Shown here: positions 6,767 through 14,772 of the stretch, piece after piece | Numbering within the stretch: the stretch's first letter is position 1 | How the letters are laid out: the number at the start of each line of letters is the position of its first letter | Source of the DNA: Candidatus Kuenenia hertensis | Lineage (GTDB): Bacteria > Planctomycetota > Brocadiia > Brocadiales > Brocadiaceae | Length of the DNA: 64,000 bases | Direction: 5' to 3' | NCBI GenBank assembly: GCA_021646465.1 | Contig: SOET01000013.1 | Span: 1 to 64,000, forward strand | Notes under the pieces: generated by a model | What the model saw: only the letters and a program-made list of their open reading frames with translations | The model's database searches: none | Told to the model about the DNA's origin: nothing | Translations under genes and position numbers: made by a program

Positions 6767-9760
6767 TTATGCCTGCTTCTCATTAAACCGTTGATATATT
6801 TTCCTGGTCAACCAGTCCTTCACATCATTTTTAAATTCAGAATTTTCCATGATCTTATCAAATATTTCCTGATTAGAATCCATCCGGTCAATAAGTGTTT
6901 GGATAAATATCTCTTCAAAGGCGTACTTGAAATTTTCAATCGGATTGTTTTGCGCCCTTATCTTCAAATCTTCATTCTCAAATAACGCTTGTTCAATCTG
7001 CTCAAAGTATAAGCGGTCAGCTTCAGTAAAGTCAGTGCCAAATTTTTCATTCAATAAGTAAATAATGTTCGAGAGTTTATCCTTTTCATCTTTTGGTTTG
7101 CTGATACCAGCCTCTGTTGTTGGGTCAAGGCTATGCTCTCCCTGAACCTGCAAAACCAGATCGCCTTCGGCTACTTTTTGTAAGCGATAATATTCAAGCG
7201 CTACTTCATTATCCAGTTTCAATCGCTCCGTATAATCTGCCTTGGGCAGTTTCGTCAGCAGAAATCGGCCGTACGAATACAATTTTTCAAGCTCAACGTC
7301 CTGAAAGGGCATGATTTGCGAAAGAAATGAATACAACCTGACAAAAGCAGTCAAAGACTTTTTGAACTCATCCTGCGGCTCTTCCTGTAAGGCATTAAAC
7401 CGGTCGACTGCCGGATCAATAAATGCGTACAACCTGCCCTGATCTTTCACCGATGAATGTCCCGGCTTGTAGAATACTCTGGCAAATGCATCCACTTCAG
7501 ACTGGTAATAGACATTCGCGGCATCGGTCTTACCCTTCAAATCATATAAATGATTCGGGTCAGTGGTTTCTGTCATTGCTGTCAGTTCATAGTATGGCTG
7601 GAATGAATCAATGATTGTTTGTCTATCATTGGCAAAATCGAGAACAAAGGTGTCTTCCTTGCCGGGATAAGTCCTGTTGAGTCGTGAAAGCGTTTGCACG
7701 GCTTTTACTCCTGACAGCTTTTTGTCAACATACATGGTGTGCAATAAAGGCTGGTCAAAGCCATACTGATATTTATCGGCCACCAGCAAGACCTGATAAT
7801 CATTCGTTGCAAACTTTTCTGGCAATTCCTTCTCGCCAAACTTGTTCAACTGTGCTTCGGTTACTCCTTCCGGATAGAGGTCGTCAATCACTGTCCCGGA
7901 AAAAGCTACCAGAAGTTTTATGCTGGTGTAGCCCTTTTCTTTAATATAATCCTTAAACTCAAGGTAATACCTCAGGGCATGTTTTCTTGATGAAGTTACA
8001 ACCATTGCCTTTGCCTTGCCTCCGATTTTTTTCATCGTGATCTGTCTGAAATGCTCAACCATCACTTCGGTCTTCTGCGCAAGGTTTGTGGGATGGAGCG
8101 TTGCAAAACGGCCAATTGCCTTTACTGCTTTTCTTTTATTCAGTTCCGGGTCGTCCTCAATGGTTTTGCAAAATTTGTAATAAGTTTCATACGTAGTGTA
8201 ATTCTTCAGCACATCAAGGATAAATCCCTCCTCAATGGCTTGCCGCATAGAATAAAGATGGAATGGCAGGGATTTGCCTTCGTCATTTTTGAAGCCAAAC
8301 ACCTCTATTGTTTTTGCCTTTGGCGTTGCAGTGAAGGCAAAAAGGCTTATATTTTTTTGAGGACCGCGCTTACGTATCGTTTCACGGATGTAATCATCCT
8401 CATCTTCCACACTGCTCTCAATTTCAGTTTCAATCTTTTCTGATTCTTCGAGCGAGACATTCTTTCCAACGAGTGCTTCAGTCATCTTTCTGCTTGCTTC
8501 ACCGCCCTGGCTGCTATGCGCCTCATCAATGATTACCGCGTAGTTGCGCCCGGAATTTTCTCCCAAATGTTTAAGCGCATAGGGAAACTTCTGTAATGTA
8601 GTGATGATAATGCCCGTTCCTGATGTAATCGCTTCAGCCAGTTGCCTGGAATCCTCATCAATGCGCTGAACCACGCCCGTTTTGTGCTCAAACTGATAGA
8701 TGGTATTTTGCAACTGCTGGTCAAGCACATTTCGGTCGGTAATTACAATTATTGAGTCAAATACCTTCTTGTCCTGCACATTGTATAAACTACTCAGCCG
8801 GTAGGCGAGCCATGCAATTGAATTGCTCTTGCCGCTGCCTGCTGAATGCTGAATCAAATAATTCCTGCCGGGGCCGCTGATTTTTGCGTCGGTGGTAAGT
8901 TTGCGAACCGCATCAAGCTGATGATAGCGAGGGAATAGCAATGATTCTTTTGTATATTTCTTTCCCTCAACCGTAAAGTCTTCTTTTTGCAAATGCATAT
9001 ACCTTCCGATAATTTCCAGCCAACCGTCCACATTCAGTGTTTCTTCCCAGAAATAGGCAGAACGGTAAGTGGAATAGTCCTTTGCCGGAGGGTTGCCTGC
9101 TCCATTCTTAAAACCCTTGTTAAATGGTGAGAATCGTGTGCCGCCTGACTCAAGCCTGGTAGTGAAATACACTTCATCTGGGTCGAGGGTAAAATGCACC
9201 AAGGCTCTCTTTTTGAATTGAAAAAGCAGTTCCCGCGGGTCACGGCTGGTGCGGTATTGCTCCATCGCTTCACTTACGGATTGACCGGTGAAATGGTTTT
9301 TTAATTCAATAGTCGCCACAGGCAAACCGTTTAAAGAAAGCAGCAGGTCTATGCTCTTGTTGTTTTTGGTAGAAAAATGAACCTGTCTGGTTACAGAGAG
9401 TTTATTGAGTTTATAAAGTTCAAGCGTTTCAGGATTCAGTTTGCTATCGGGTTTGAAATAAGCCAGTTTGAATTTAACACCGCTGTCGGTAATACCATGA
9501 CGGATTACATCCAGCATGCCCCTTAAATCCAGTTCTTTAAAGAGGCGTTGAATGAATTTGTTCTCGGTGTCATCTTTATAATAAGACTTCAACTTGTCCC
9601 ACTCTTTAGGCTGAGACGTCTGAATAAATGAAAGCACTGCCTTTTTATCAAATGCCAGATCTCGGCTGAAATCTGAATCATTACCTAAATGCCAACCATT
9701 GGTGGTTAAATGCTCAATGATAGCTGATTCAAAAATGGATTCTGTGTGAATAGAAGTCAT
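6767..9760 (-). CDS. hsdR: Type I restriction enzyme R subunit (motor and nuclease)
   Basis: 997 residues. An N-terminal PD-(D/E)xK nuclease domain shows SIDLLLSLNGLPVATIELKN (about 136-155), with the acidic residue and ELK. The superfamily 2 helicase motor follows: Walker A SAGSGKS (306-312), DEAH box IIDEAHSS (about 410-417), FTATPK (motif III), and a second RecA-like domain with FDQPLLHTMYV and QTLSRLNRT (motif VI). In the HsdR2M2S complex it translocates DNA by ATP hydrolysis and cuts unmethylated DNA at a distance. It is the last gene of the block hsdM, nuclease, hsdS, nuclease, hsdR. All motifs look functional. Confidence 0.95.
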   Translation of the reverse strand: MTSIHTESIFESAIIEHLTTNGWHLGNDSDFSRDLAFDKKAVLSFIQTSQPKEWDKLKSYYKDDTENKFIQRLFKELDLRGMLDVIRHGITDSGVKFKLAYFKPDSKLNPETLELYKLNKLSVTRQVHFSTKNNKSIDLLLSLNGLPVATIELKNHFTGQSVSEAMEQYRTSRDPRELLFQFKKRALVHFTLDPDEVYFTTRLESGGTRFSPFNKGFKNGAGNPPAKDYSTYRSAYFWEETLNVDGWLEIIGRYMHLQKEDFTVEGKKYTKESLLFPRYHQLDAVRKLTTDAKISGPGRNYLIQHSAGSGKSNSIAWLAYRLSSLYNVQDKKVFDSIIVITDRNVLDQQLQNTIYQFEHKTGVVQRIDEDSRQLAEAITSGTGIIITTLQKFPYALKHLGENSGRNYAVIIDEAHSSQGGEASRKMTEALVGKNVSLEESEKIETEIESSVEDEDDYIRETIRKRGPQKNISLFAFTATPKAKTIEVFGFKNDEGKSLPFHLYSMRQAIEEGFILDVLKNYTTYETYYKFCKTIEDDPELNKRKAVKAIGRFATLHPTNLAQKTEVMVEHFRQITMKKIGGKAKAMVVTSSRKHALRYYLEFKDYIKEKGYTSIKLLVAFSGTVIDDLYPEGVTEAQLNKFGEKELPEKFATNDYQVLLVADKYQYGFDQPLLHTMYVDKKLSGVKAVQTLSRLNRTYPGKEDTFVLDFANDRQTIIDSFQPYYELTAMTETTDPNHLYDLKGKTDAANVYYQSEVDAFARVFYKPGHSSVKDQGRLYAFIDPAVDRFNALQEEPQDEFKKSLTAFVRLYSFLSQIMPFQDVELEKLYSYGRFLLTKLPKADYTERLKLDNEVALEYYRLQKVAEGDLVLQVQGEHSLDPTTEAGISKPKDEKDKLSNIIYLLNEKFGTDFTEADRLYFEQIEQALFENEDLKIRAQNNPIENFKYAFEEIFIQTLIDRMDSNQEIFDKIMENSEFKNDVKDWLTRKIYQRFNEKQA

Positions 9761-10009
9761 GTTTGTCTGAAGTTTATCTAATTATTTTTAATTACCTTGC
9801 ATAGTAATAGTATTAGAAGCATAACCACTTGTCCTTATTTGGAACATCAAATTTTCCCTCTAATAATTTATTAGAATCCATTGGGGCTTTTTATCACTCC
9901 CGACATTTTTGGCTGAAAAGGATGTGTAGGACATACATAATTAAACAAGACTCTATAAATTACCATCAACCCCGTGTTCTGGCAGAGACACTAAGCCTGG
10001 ACGTCTTTC
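9761..10009. other. Spacer between hsdR and DUF559 element A
   Basis: About 250 bp with no credible gene. The part from about 9916 (AGGATGTGTAGGACATAC) and especially from 9953 (TATAAATTACCATCAACCCC) is the left flank of a direct repeat that recurs at about 12183-12275 in front of the second DUF559 copy. A plus-strand frame at 9829-10260 is the complement of the nuclease gene. Confidence 0.5.
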
Positions 10010-10052
10010 CATGTCCCCCCACGGGCTATACCACGAATTTGTCCCCCGCTGG

Positions 10053-10499
10053 CTATGTTATGAATCTGTCCCCCGCTGGCGGGGGTGCAGGGGGTGGACC
10101 GGATATCCCAATCATGTCAACTACCCGCACAATCCTCTGTATAACACCGCTCATGTTCTTCAAAACATCTTCGTCAGTAAACCTGATTATGCTAAACCCG
10201 GCGCTTTCAAGTGCACGGGTCTTCCGCTTATCTTTTTCACTTGTTTCGCCGTCTAAATGAGTTATCCCGTCAACCTCAATGATCAGCTTCAATGCGTTAC
10301 AGAGGAAATCTGCGACGGATTGGCGCGCGGGTCTTTGCCTCCTGAACTGATAGCCCTTCACCTGCCCGGCTCGCAGTGCATATTTCCAGAGGCAAGCCTC
10401 TGCTTTCGTCATTTTCTTACGCAGGCTGTTTGCAAGCGGCTGTAATCGTTTGTTGTCGCCGTAATTATTGGTTCCGTCAGCTTTTGGTTTTTTTCGCAT
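10053..10499 (-). CDS. DUF559 endonuclease-like protein, copy A
   Basis: 148 residues of the DUF559 family, a PD-(D/E)xK nuclease fold related to Vsr mismatch endonuclease. RKKMTKAEACLWKYALRAGQ (about 27-46) and FRRQRPA precede the catalytic strand pair ADFLC-x4-LKLIIEVDG (about 63-77), with D and E-x-D. IIRFTDEDVLKN follows. The family's natural role is not well established. The last 15 or so residues, rich in proline, come from the inverted repeat and are probably not part of the fold. About 91 percent identical to copy B by eye over 133 residues. ATG at 10499. Confidence 0.8.
   Translation of the reverse strand: MRKKPKADGTNNYGDNKRLQPLANSLRKKMTKAEACLWKYALRAGQVKGYQFRRQRPARQSVADFLCNALKLIIEVDGITHLDGETSEKDKRKTRALESAGFSIIRFTDEDVLKNMSGVIQRIVRVVDMIGISGPPPAPPPAGDRFIT
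10068..10098 (+). repeat. Left inner inverted repeat of DUF559 element A
   Basis: 31 bp, GTCCCCCGCTGGCGGGGG followed by TGCAGGGGGTGGA. It is the exact reverse complement of 10517-10547. The first 18 bases fold as a hairpin on their own (7-bp stem, 2-nt loop). A similar sequence forms the left end of copy B at 12306-12335. Confidence 0.9.
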
Positions 10500-10516
10500 G
10501 ATTTCCGAGTTCCTTT

Positions 10517-10547
10517 TCCACCCCCTGCACCCCCGCCAGCGGGGGAC
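10517..10547 (+). repeat. Right inner inverted repeat of DUF559 element A
   Basis: 31 bp, TCCACCCCCTGCACCCCCG followed by CCAGCGGGGGAC, exact reverse complement of 10068-10098. It lies just upstream of the nuclease start, so transcription entering the gene must cross the hairpin. The same end recurs with one change at 12754-12784. Confidence 0.9.
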
Positions 10548-10575
10548 AAGTTCATGACAGCCCTTCGGGCTTGGT

Positions 10576-11889
10576 TTATACCACCTTTATTTTTCCCGTC
10601 ACCACTTCGCTGATTAATGCCGTGCGGTATTCCTGCAACAGCTCAATTTCCTTTTCGATTTTGGAAACGGTGGCGTCAATTTTTTGAGTTTCGGTTTCAA
10701 TATGCCACACAATGCTTTGTTGTTCTTTAAATGTAGGTAAGAGTAGAAAAGCCTCTCCTAATTCATCTTTATTCAAGTGCGGTTGAGCAGCTCTTAATCT
10801 GTGCAAGTAAAGCTGATTGATTAAAACATAATTACTAAGAAGGCAATAGGAAATAAAGATTGGATCGGCAGTGATTACACGAACCACCATGTCATATCCA
10901 GTAATCGCTCCTTCGTATTTCTTTGGGATTATAGCTGAATCGCCAGTATAGGCACCGCTTCTCACAACAATAATGTCATTTTCTTTTAGAACAGGATCTC
11001 TGTCGTATGGTATGTCATCAGGGTCGATATAAATTAAATCGTTATCAACGATTTTCCCCCTTTCAACATTAGTCGCTCTTATTAATGGCAATCCATCGGT
11101 TTTTTGTCTTGGTGGTTGTCCTAATCCATATTTTACTTCCGTTACATACTTCAACTTCTTCACTTCCCAATGTGCCGGGATATCGACGAGCCATTCTATG
11201 CCGCTGGGTTTGAGTTTGGCTTTGGGGTTAATACCTTTCGTTACCGCATGATTAATAATCGCCGTCCGTTCTTCTTTTAGCAGTTCAATCAGTTTTTGCT
11301 TTTTTTCAATGAGCGTATCTATCTGAGCGGTCTTTTCGTCAAGGTAATTGGCAATGGCGGTTTGTTCGGCTTCGGGTGGAGTTCCTGCTACAAAATTTTC
11401 CACAAATGATGCGGGCACTCTTTTTTGACCAGCAGATCCAGTCATAAACGCCTCGCCAGCTTTCATAAATGGATGGCTTTTTGTAATGTAGAATAAGAAT
11501 TTCGGTGAAACAGATTTATTCGCTCTCAGCACATGAAATTCAGTTGATCCATAGCCAAAATCAGTTTCTAAATCATTAAGGAAAGCTCCTTTGCCATTTT
11601 CAAAACAAGGAGTAATTTTAGCCACAATAACATCGTTTCTCTCAAAAGATGTAAACCCTGAACTCACCTCATCGATACGCCTTCTTAGCTCTTGATTAAT
11701 TTTACCTTCCTCAGAAACCTTTTCCATTGGGAGAAAAACGACTTCATCGTCAGATGCATTAGCGAATTGACCAGGTGGCTTTGAAGGATTAATATTTGCT
11801 ATATATTTTAGCTTTTTGCTTTCCCAATGCTCCGGGATCTCTCCAATCCACTCAACCCCTGAAGGCTTATATTTCTCGTATCGTTTCAT
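10576..11889 (-). CDS. hsdS: Type I restriction-modification specificity subunit
   Basis: About 437 residues with the two-fold HsdS layout. Each half starts with the same phrase, KPSGVEWIGEIPEHWESKKL near residue 8 and KPSGIEWLVDIPAHWEVKKL near 228. Each holds a target recognition domain and ends in a coiled-coil spacer (EQTAIANYLDEKTAQIDTLI and EQQSIVWHIETETQKIDATV). It sets the bipartite target sequence for methylation by HsdM and restriction by HsdR. ATG at 11889 is preferred to GTG at 11907, because MKRYEKYKPSG is the usual beginning. It is bracketed by two almost identical DUF559 elements in direct orientation. Confidence 0.93.
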   Translation of the reverse strand: MKRYEKYKPSGVEWIGEIPEHWESKKLKYIANINPSKPPGQFANASDDEVVFLPMEKVSEEGKINQELRRRIDEVSSGFTSFERNDVIVAKITPCFENGKGAFLNDLETDFGYGSTEFHVLRANKSVSPKFLFYITKSHPFMKAGEAFMTGSAGQKRVPASFVENFVAGTPPEAEQTAIANYLDEKTAQIDTLIEKKQKLIELLKEERTAIINHAVTKGINPKAKLKPSGIEWLVDIPAHWEVKKLKYVTEVKYGLGQPPRQKTDGLPLIRATNVERGKIVDNDLIYIDPDDIPYDRDPVLKENDIIVVRSGAYTGDSAIIPKKYEGAITGYDMVVRVITADPIFISYCLLSNYVLINQLYLHRLRAAQPHLNKDELGEAFLLLPTFKEQQSIVWHIETETQKIDATVSKIEKEIELLQEYRTALISEVVTGKIKVV

Positions 11890-11932
11890 CCGTGCTTTAT
11901 TCCCCACAAGTGAACAAAATATTAATTATATA

Positions 11933-12088
11933 ATCCCGAAGGGATGTCATTATTATAGCATATCGTTATGCAATTATTGTTAACCCCGGAGGGGGTGACA
12001 TGGTCTCATTGTTTTCGCGATATTTCACCCCTACGGGGTTGAATCTTGTGGTATGTATTTCTCTATAATCATATCATCCCTTCGGGAT
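11933..12088. repeat. Nested palindromic element in the hsdS upstream gap
   Basis: Four short palindromes are arranged symmetrically: ATCCCGAAGGGAT (11933-11945), AACCCCGGAGGGGGT (11982-11996), CACCCCTACGGGGTT (12026-12040) and ATCCCTTCGGGAT (12076-12088). The outer pair are exact reverse complements of each other and the inner pair nearly so, so the 156 bp form one imperfect inverted repeat. ATTATAG occurs inside both arms. There is no coding potential. It is probably a MITE- or REP-like dispersed element. Confidence 0.6.
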
Positions 12089-12149
12089 TTTCCCGTCTGC
12101 CAGTTTTCCCTATTGTCTCTTAAGTATTCTGAGATATATCCTCCATCAG

Positions 12150-12166
12150 TTTCGCTGAATAGTTAC
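12150..12166 (-). repeat. Solo end of the 43.7-kb MITE-like repeat
   Basis: TTTCGCTGAATAGTTAC here is identical to 17 of 18 bases of the right terminal repeat of the element at 43656-43798. A GC-rich stretch follows (CCCCACTACTAAAAAGGAGG). Only one end is recognisable, so this is a partial or diverged copy. Confidence 0.55.
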
Positions 12167-12275
12167 TATTCCCCACTACTAAAAAGGAGGGGTAGGGCAT
12201 ACGTGTTATGTTAAGAATTTATAAATTACCATCAACCCCTTGTTCTGGTAAAGACGCTAAGCCTGGACGTCTTTC

Positions 12276-12814
12276 CATGTCCCCCGTTGGCTATGTTATG
12301 AATCTGTCCCCCGCTGGCGGGGGTTAGGGGGTGGACCGGACTGCCCAATCATGTCAACTACCTGCACAATCTTCTGTATAACACCGCTCATATTCTTCAA
12401 TACATCTTCGTCAGTAAACCTGATTATGGTAAACCCGGCGCTTTCAAGTGCACGGGTCTTACGCTTATCTTTTTCACTTGTTTCTACGTCTAAATGAGTT
12501 ATCCCGTCAACCTCAATGATCAGCTTCAATTCCTTACAGAGGAAGTCTGCGATATATTGCAGCGCGGGCCTTTGCCTTCTAAATTGATAGCCCTTAATCT
12601 GTCCGGCTCGCAGTGCATATTTCCAGAGGCAAGCCTCTGCTTTCGTCATTTTCTTACGCAGGCTGTTTGCAAGCGGCTGTAATCGTTTGTTGTAGCCGTA
12701 ATTATTGGTTCCGTCAGCTTTTGGTTTTTTTCGCATGATTTCCGCGTTCCTTTTCCACCCCCTGCACCCCCGACAGCGGGGGACAAGTTCATGGTATAGC
12801 CACCGGGGGACATG
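12276..12814 (-). mobile_element. DUF559 element, copy B
   Basis: 539 bp with imperfect terminal inverted repeats of about 60 bp (12276-12335 and 12754-12814). Both run from CATGTCCCCCG through GGCTAT, TGTCCCCCGCTG and GGGGGTGGA, with roughly nine mismatches and one indel. Inside lies one DUF559 gene. The same unit occurs as copy A on the other side of hsdS in the same orientation, and homology continues about 90 bp further left in both. This looks like two insertions or a duplication of a small nuclease-bearing mobile unit. Confidence 0.6.
12296..12736 (-). CDS. DUF559 endonuclease-like protein, copy B
   Basis: 146 residues, the paralogue of the copy at 10053-10499, with about 12 substitutions over the first 133 residues. 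The same catalytic strand pair is present (IADFLC-x4-LKLIIEVDG). The C-terminus (GPPPNPRQRGTDS) is again read from the element's left inverted repeat and differs from copy A because the reading frame shifts through the GC-rich end. Most changes are conservative, suggesting both copies were under selection or the duplication is recent. Located between hsdM and hsdS. Confidence 0.8.
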   Translation of the reverse strand: MRKKPKADGTNNYGYNKRLQPLANSLRKKMTKAEACLWKYALRAGQIKGYQFRRQRPALQYIADFLCKELKLIIEVDGITHLDVETSEKDKRKTRALESAGFTIIRFTDEDVLKNMSGVIQKIVQVVDMIGQSGPPPNPRQRGTDS

Positions 12815-12933
12815 AAGGATACAACAGTAACAAGAATTTTATGGTGATTATTGAATCCTTACCTTAAGACGTATGCCCTTTATTAAGGGGGAATTGCACT
12901 GAACCACTTCACCCCTTATCCTCATGGGGAATA

Positions 12934-14685
12934 TCAGACAACTATCTGTTTAATCATTCCCTCGGTTTCTTTTTCCAATGCCAGTATATCCTTTCTTATT
13001 TCTTCCAAACTGCGTAGCGGCTTATATTGATAAAAATACTTTGTGAAATTTATCTCATATCCCACTTTTGTTTTACCGTGGTCAATCCATGCATCTGGCA
13101 CATGCGGCAAGACTTCCCGCCTAAAGTATTCCTCAACATCCTCTTTTAGCGGTACATTTTCAAAATCACGAAGGTCTGCATCGGGCAAAGGATTGCCCTT
13201 TCGATCTTTTTCAATATTGCCTTTCGCATCACGTTTAGGGCGCTCAACGGCTATCCGCCTGTAACCAAAATCATCATTGTCAAAAATCTTGCAGTATGGG
13301 CCATCCTTGAACTCACCGTAGATTTCGGTAATGCGCTTAATGGCCTCCTCGTGTATCTCTTTCCTCTTATTGCCGAGACTGCGGAGCATCTTACTGTAAA
13401 AGGGATTGTTTTTGTCTTCCTTATCAGCGCCAGTTGCATTAATAAGCTGCACCTTGCCTTTGCGTTTCTTGCTCTTTCGGTCGGTAACGATCCAAATATA
13501 TGTGGAAATGCCCGTGTTGTAGAACAACTGGTCAGGCAAGGCGATTATGGCTTCAAGCATATCATTTTCAATAATCCATTTGCGTATTTCGCTGGGACCG
13601 CTTCCGGCGCCGCCGCTGAACAAAGGCGAGCCGTTAAAAACTATTCCAATGCGGCTGCCACCAGCACTACGCTTCATCTTGGAAATCATATGTTGCAAAA
13701 AGAGTAAAGACCCGTCACTGATGGGTGGCAACCCGGCGCCAAACCGACCTGCAAAGCCTTTGTTGACTGCTTCATCTTTAATCTGTTTCTCAACCTTTTT
13801 CCAGTCCACACCAAAAGGCGGATTGCTCAACATGTAGTCAAAAGTTTCGCCTTCCAGGCCGTCTTGCGTAAAGGTGTTGCCGAATTTGATGTTAGAAGGA
13901 TTCTGACCCTTAATGAGCATATCTGATTTACAGATAGCATAAGATTCAGGATTGATTTCCTGCCCGAACACTTCCAGCCTTGCGTCAGGATTCAGTTCAT
14001 GAACATATTCTTCGGCTACGGACAGCATGCCGCCTGTCCCGCCTGCAGGATCATACAATGTTTTTACAATACCTTGTTTCCGGAGAATTGCCTTATCGTT
14101 CACAAACAGCAGATTTACCATAAGGCGTATCACCTCACGTGGCGTGAAGTGTTCTCCGGCAGTCTCGTTGGAAAGCTCTGCAAACTTTCGGATGAGTTCC
14201 TCGAATATATACCCCATCTGGATAGAGTCCACATCTTTGAAAACGCCGTTGCTTTCGGCAAATCGCTTCACAATCATATAGAGCAGGTCATACTCATCCA
14301 GCTTTCGTATCTGATCTTCAAAGCTGAAATATTCAATTATTTCCCGCACGCTTATGGAAAACCCATTAATGTAATTGCGGAGGTTTGCGGCAATGTTGTT
14401 GTGGTCCCTGGCCAGTTCAGCAAAGTCGAACTTGCTCCGATTGTGAAATTTTACTTTGGCTACGTTATTGAGAATGGGTTCGAGTACTTCAGGCTTTTTA
14501 TCTTTATGTTTTTGATATGCAGTAAGCACAGCTTTCCTGGTTGGCTGTAAAACAGAGTCCAACCGCCGTAAAACTGTAAACGGCAAAATTACCTTGCCAT
14601 AATCGGCCTGCTTGTAATGGCCTCTTAACAGGTCTGCGATCGACCAGATGAAGTTTGCCTTTTCTCTGAAGTTATTTGTCGCCAT
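12934..14685 (-). CDS. hsdM: Type I restriction-modification DNA methyltransferase subunit
   Basis: 583 residues, N6-adenine methyltransferase of a type I system. An N-terminal helical HsdM domain (about 8-130) precedes the catalytic domain. GEHFTPREVIRLMV (about 178-191) is the family hallmark, DPAGGTGGML (212-221) is the SAM-binding motif I and SNPPFG (287-292) is catalytic motif IV. It pairs with HsdS for methylation and with HsdR for cleavage. First gene of the restriction-modification block, starting 88 bp after the HypC-HydE gene. All motifs are intact. Confidence 0.95.
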   Translation of the reverse strand: MATNNFREKANFIWSIADLLRGHYKQADYGKVILPFTVLRRLDSVLQPTRKAVLTAYQKHKDKKPEVLEPILNNVAKVKFHNRSKFDFAELARDHNNIAANLRNYINGFSISVREIIEYFSFEDQIRKLDEYDLLYMIVKRFAESNGVFKDVDSIQMGYIFEELIRKFAELSNETAGEHFTPREVIRLMVNLLFVNDKAILRKQGIVKTLYDPAGGTGGMLSVAEEYVHELNPDARLEVFGQEINPESYAICKSDMLIKGQNPSNIKFGNTFTQDGLEGETFDYMLSNPPFGVDWKKVEKQIKDEAVNKGFAGRFGAGLPPISDGSLLFLQHMISKMKRSAGGSRIGIVFNGSPLFSGGAGSGPSEIRKWIIENDMLEAIIALPDQLFYNTGISTYIWIVTDRKSKKRKGKVQLINATGADKEDKNNPFYSKMLRSLGNKRKEIHEEAIKRITEIYGEFKDGPYCKIFDNDDFGYRRIAVERPKRDAKGNIEKDRKGNPLPDADLRDFENVPLKEDVEEYFRREVLPHVPDAWIDHGKTKVGYEINFTKYFYQYKPLRSLEEIRKDILALEKETEGMIKQIVV

Positions 14686-14772
14686 AATTCTTTTCTCATT
14701 GTCCTTTTGAAACTATTACCATAAGAAAAATTAGACCAAACATACCATAACATTATCCTTAACATTAACGCA

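Larger units (their letters stand above)
10010..10555 (-). mobile_element. DUF559 element, copy A
   Basis: A unit of about 545 bp carrying one DUF559 nuclease gene between GC-rich inverted ends. The inner 31 bp of the ends (10068-10098 and 10517-10547) are perfect inverted complements. Each contains the stem-loop CCCCCGCTGGCGGGGG and then GGGGGTGGA. Outside them, degenerate copies of CATGTCCCCC and TATGAATCTGTCCCCC extend the symmetry. The nuclease C-terminus is translated from the left end (residues GPPPAPPPAG), so gene and end are one unit. Copy B lies on the other side of hsdS. No target-site duplication could be fixed. Confidence 0.55.

Noticed and set aside
9829-10260. Plus-strand 143-codon frame opposite the DUF559 gene
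   Set aside because: It is the complement of a clearly recognised nuclease gene and of its GC-rich repeat. The predicted protein has no family features.
13999-14550. Plus-strand 183-codon frame inside hsdM
   Set aside because: Complement of the conserved methyltransferase motifs; no ribosome site or homology cues.
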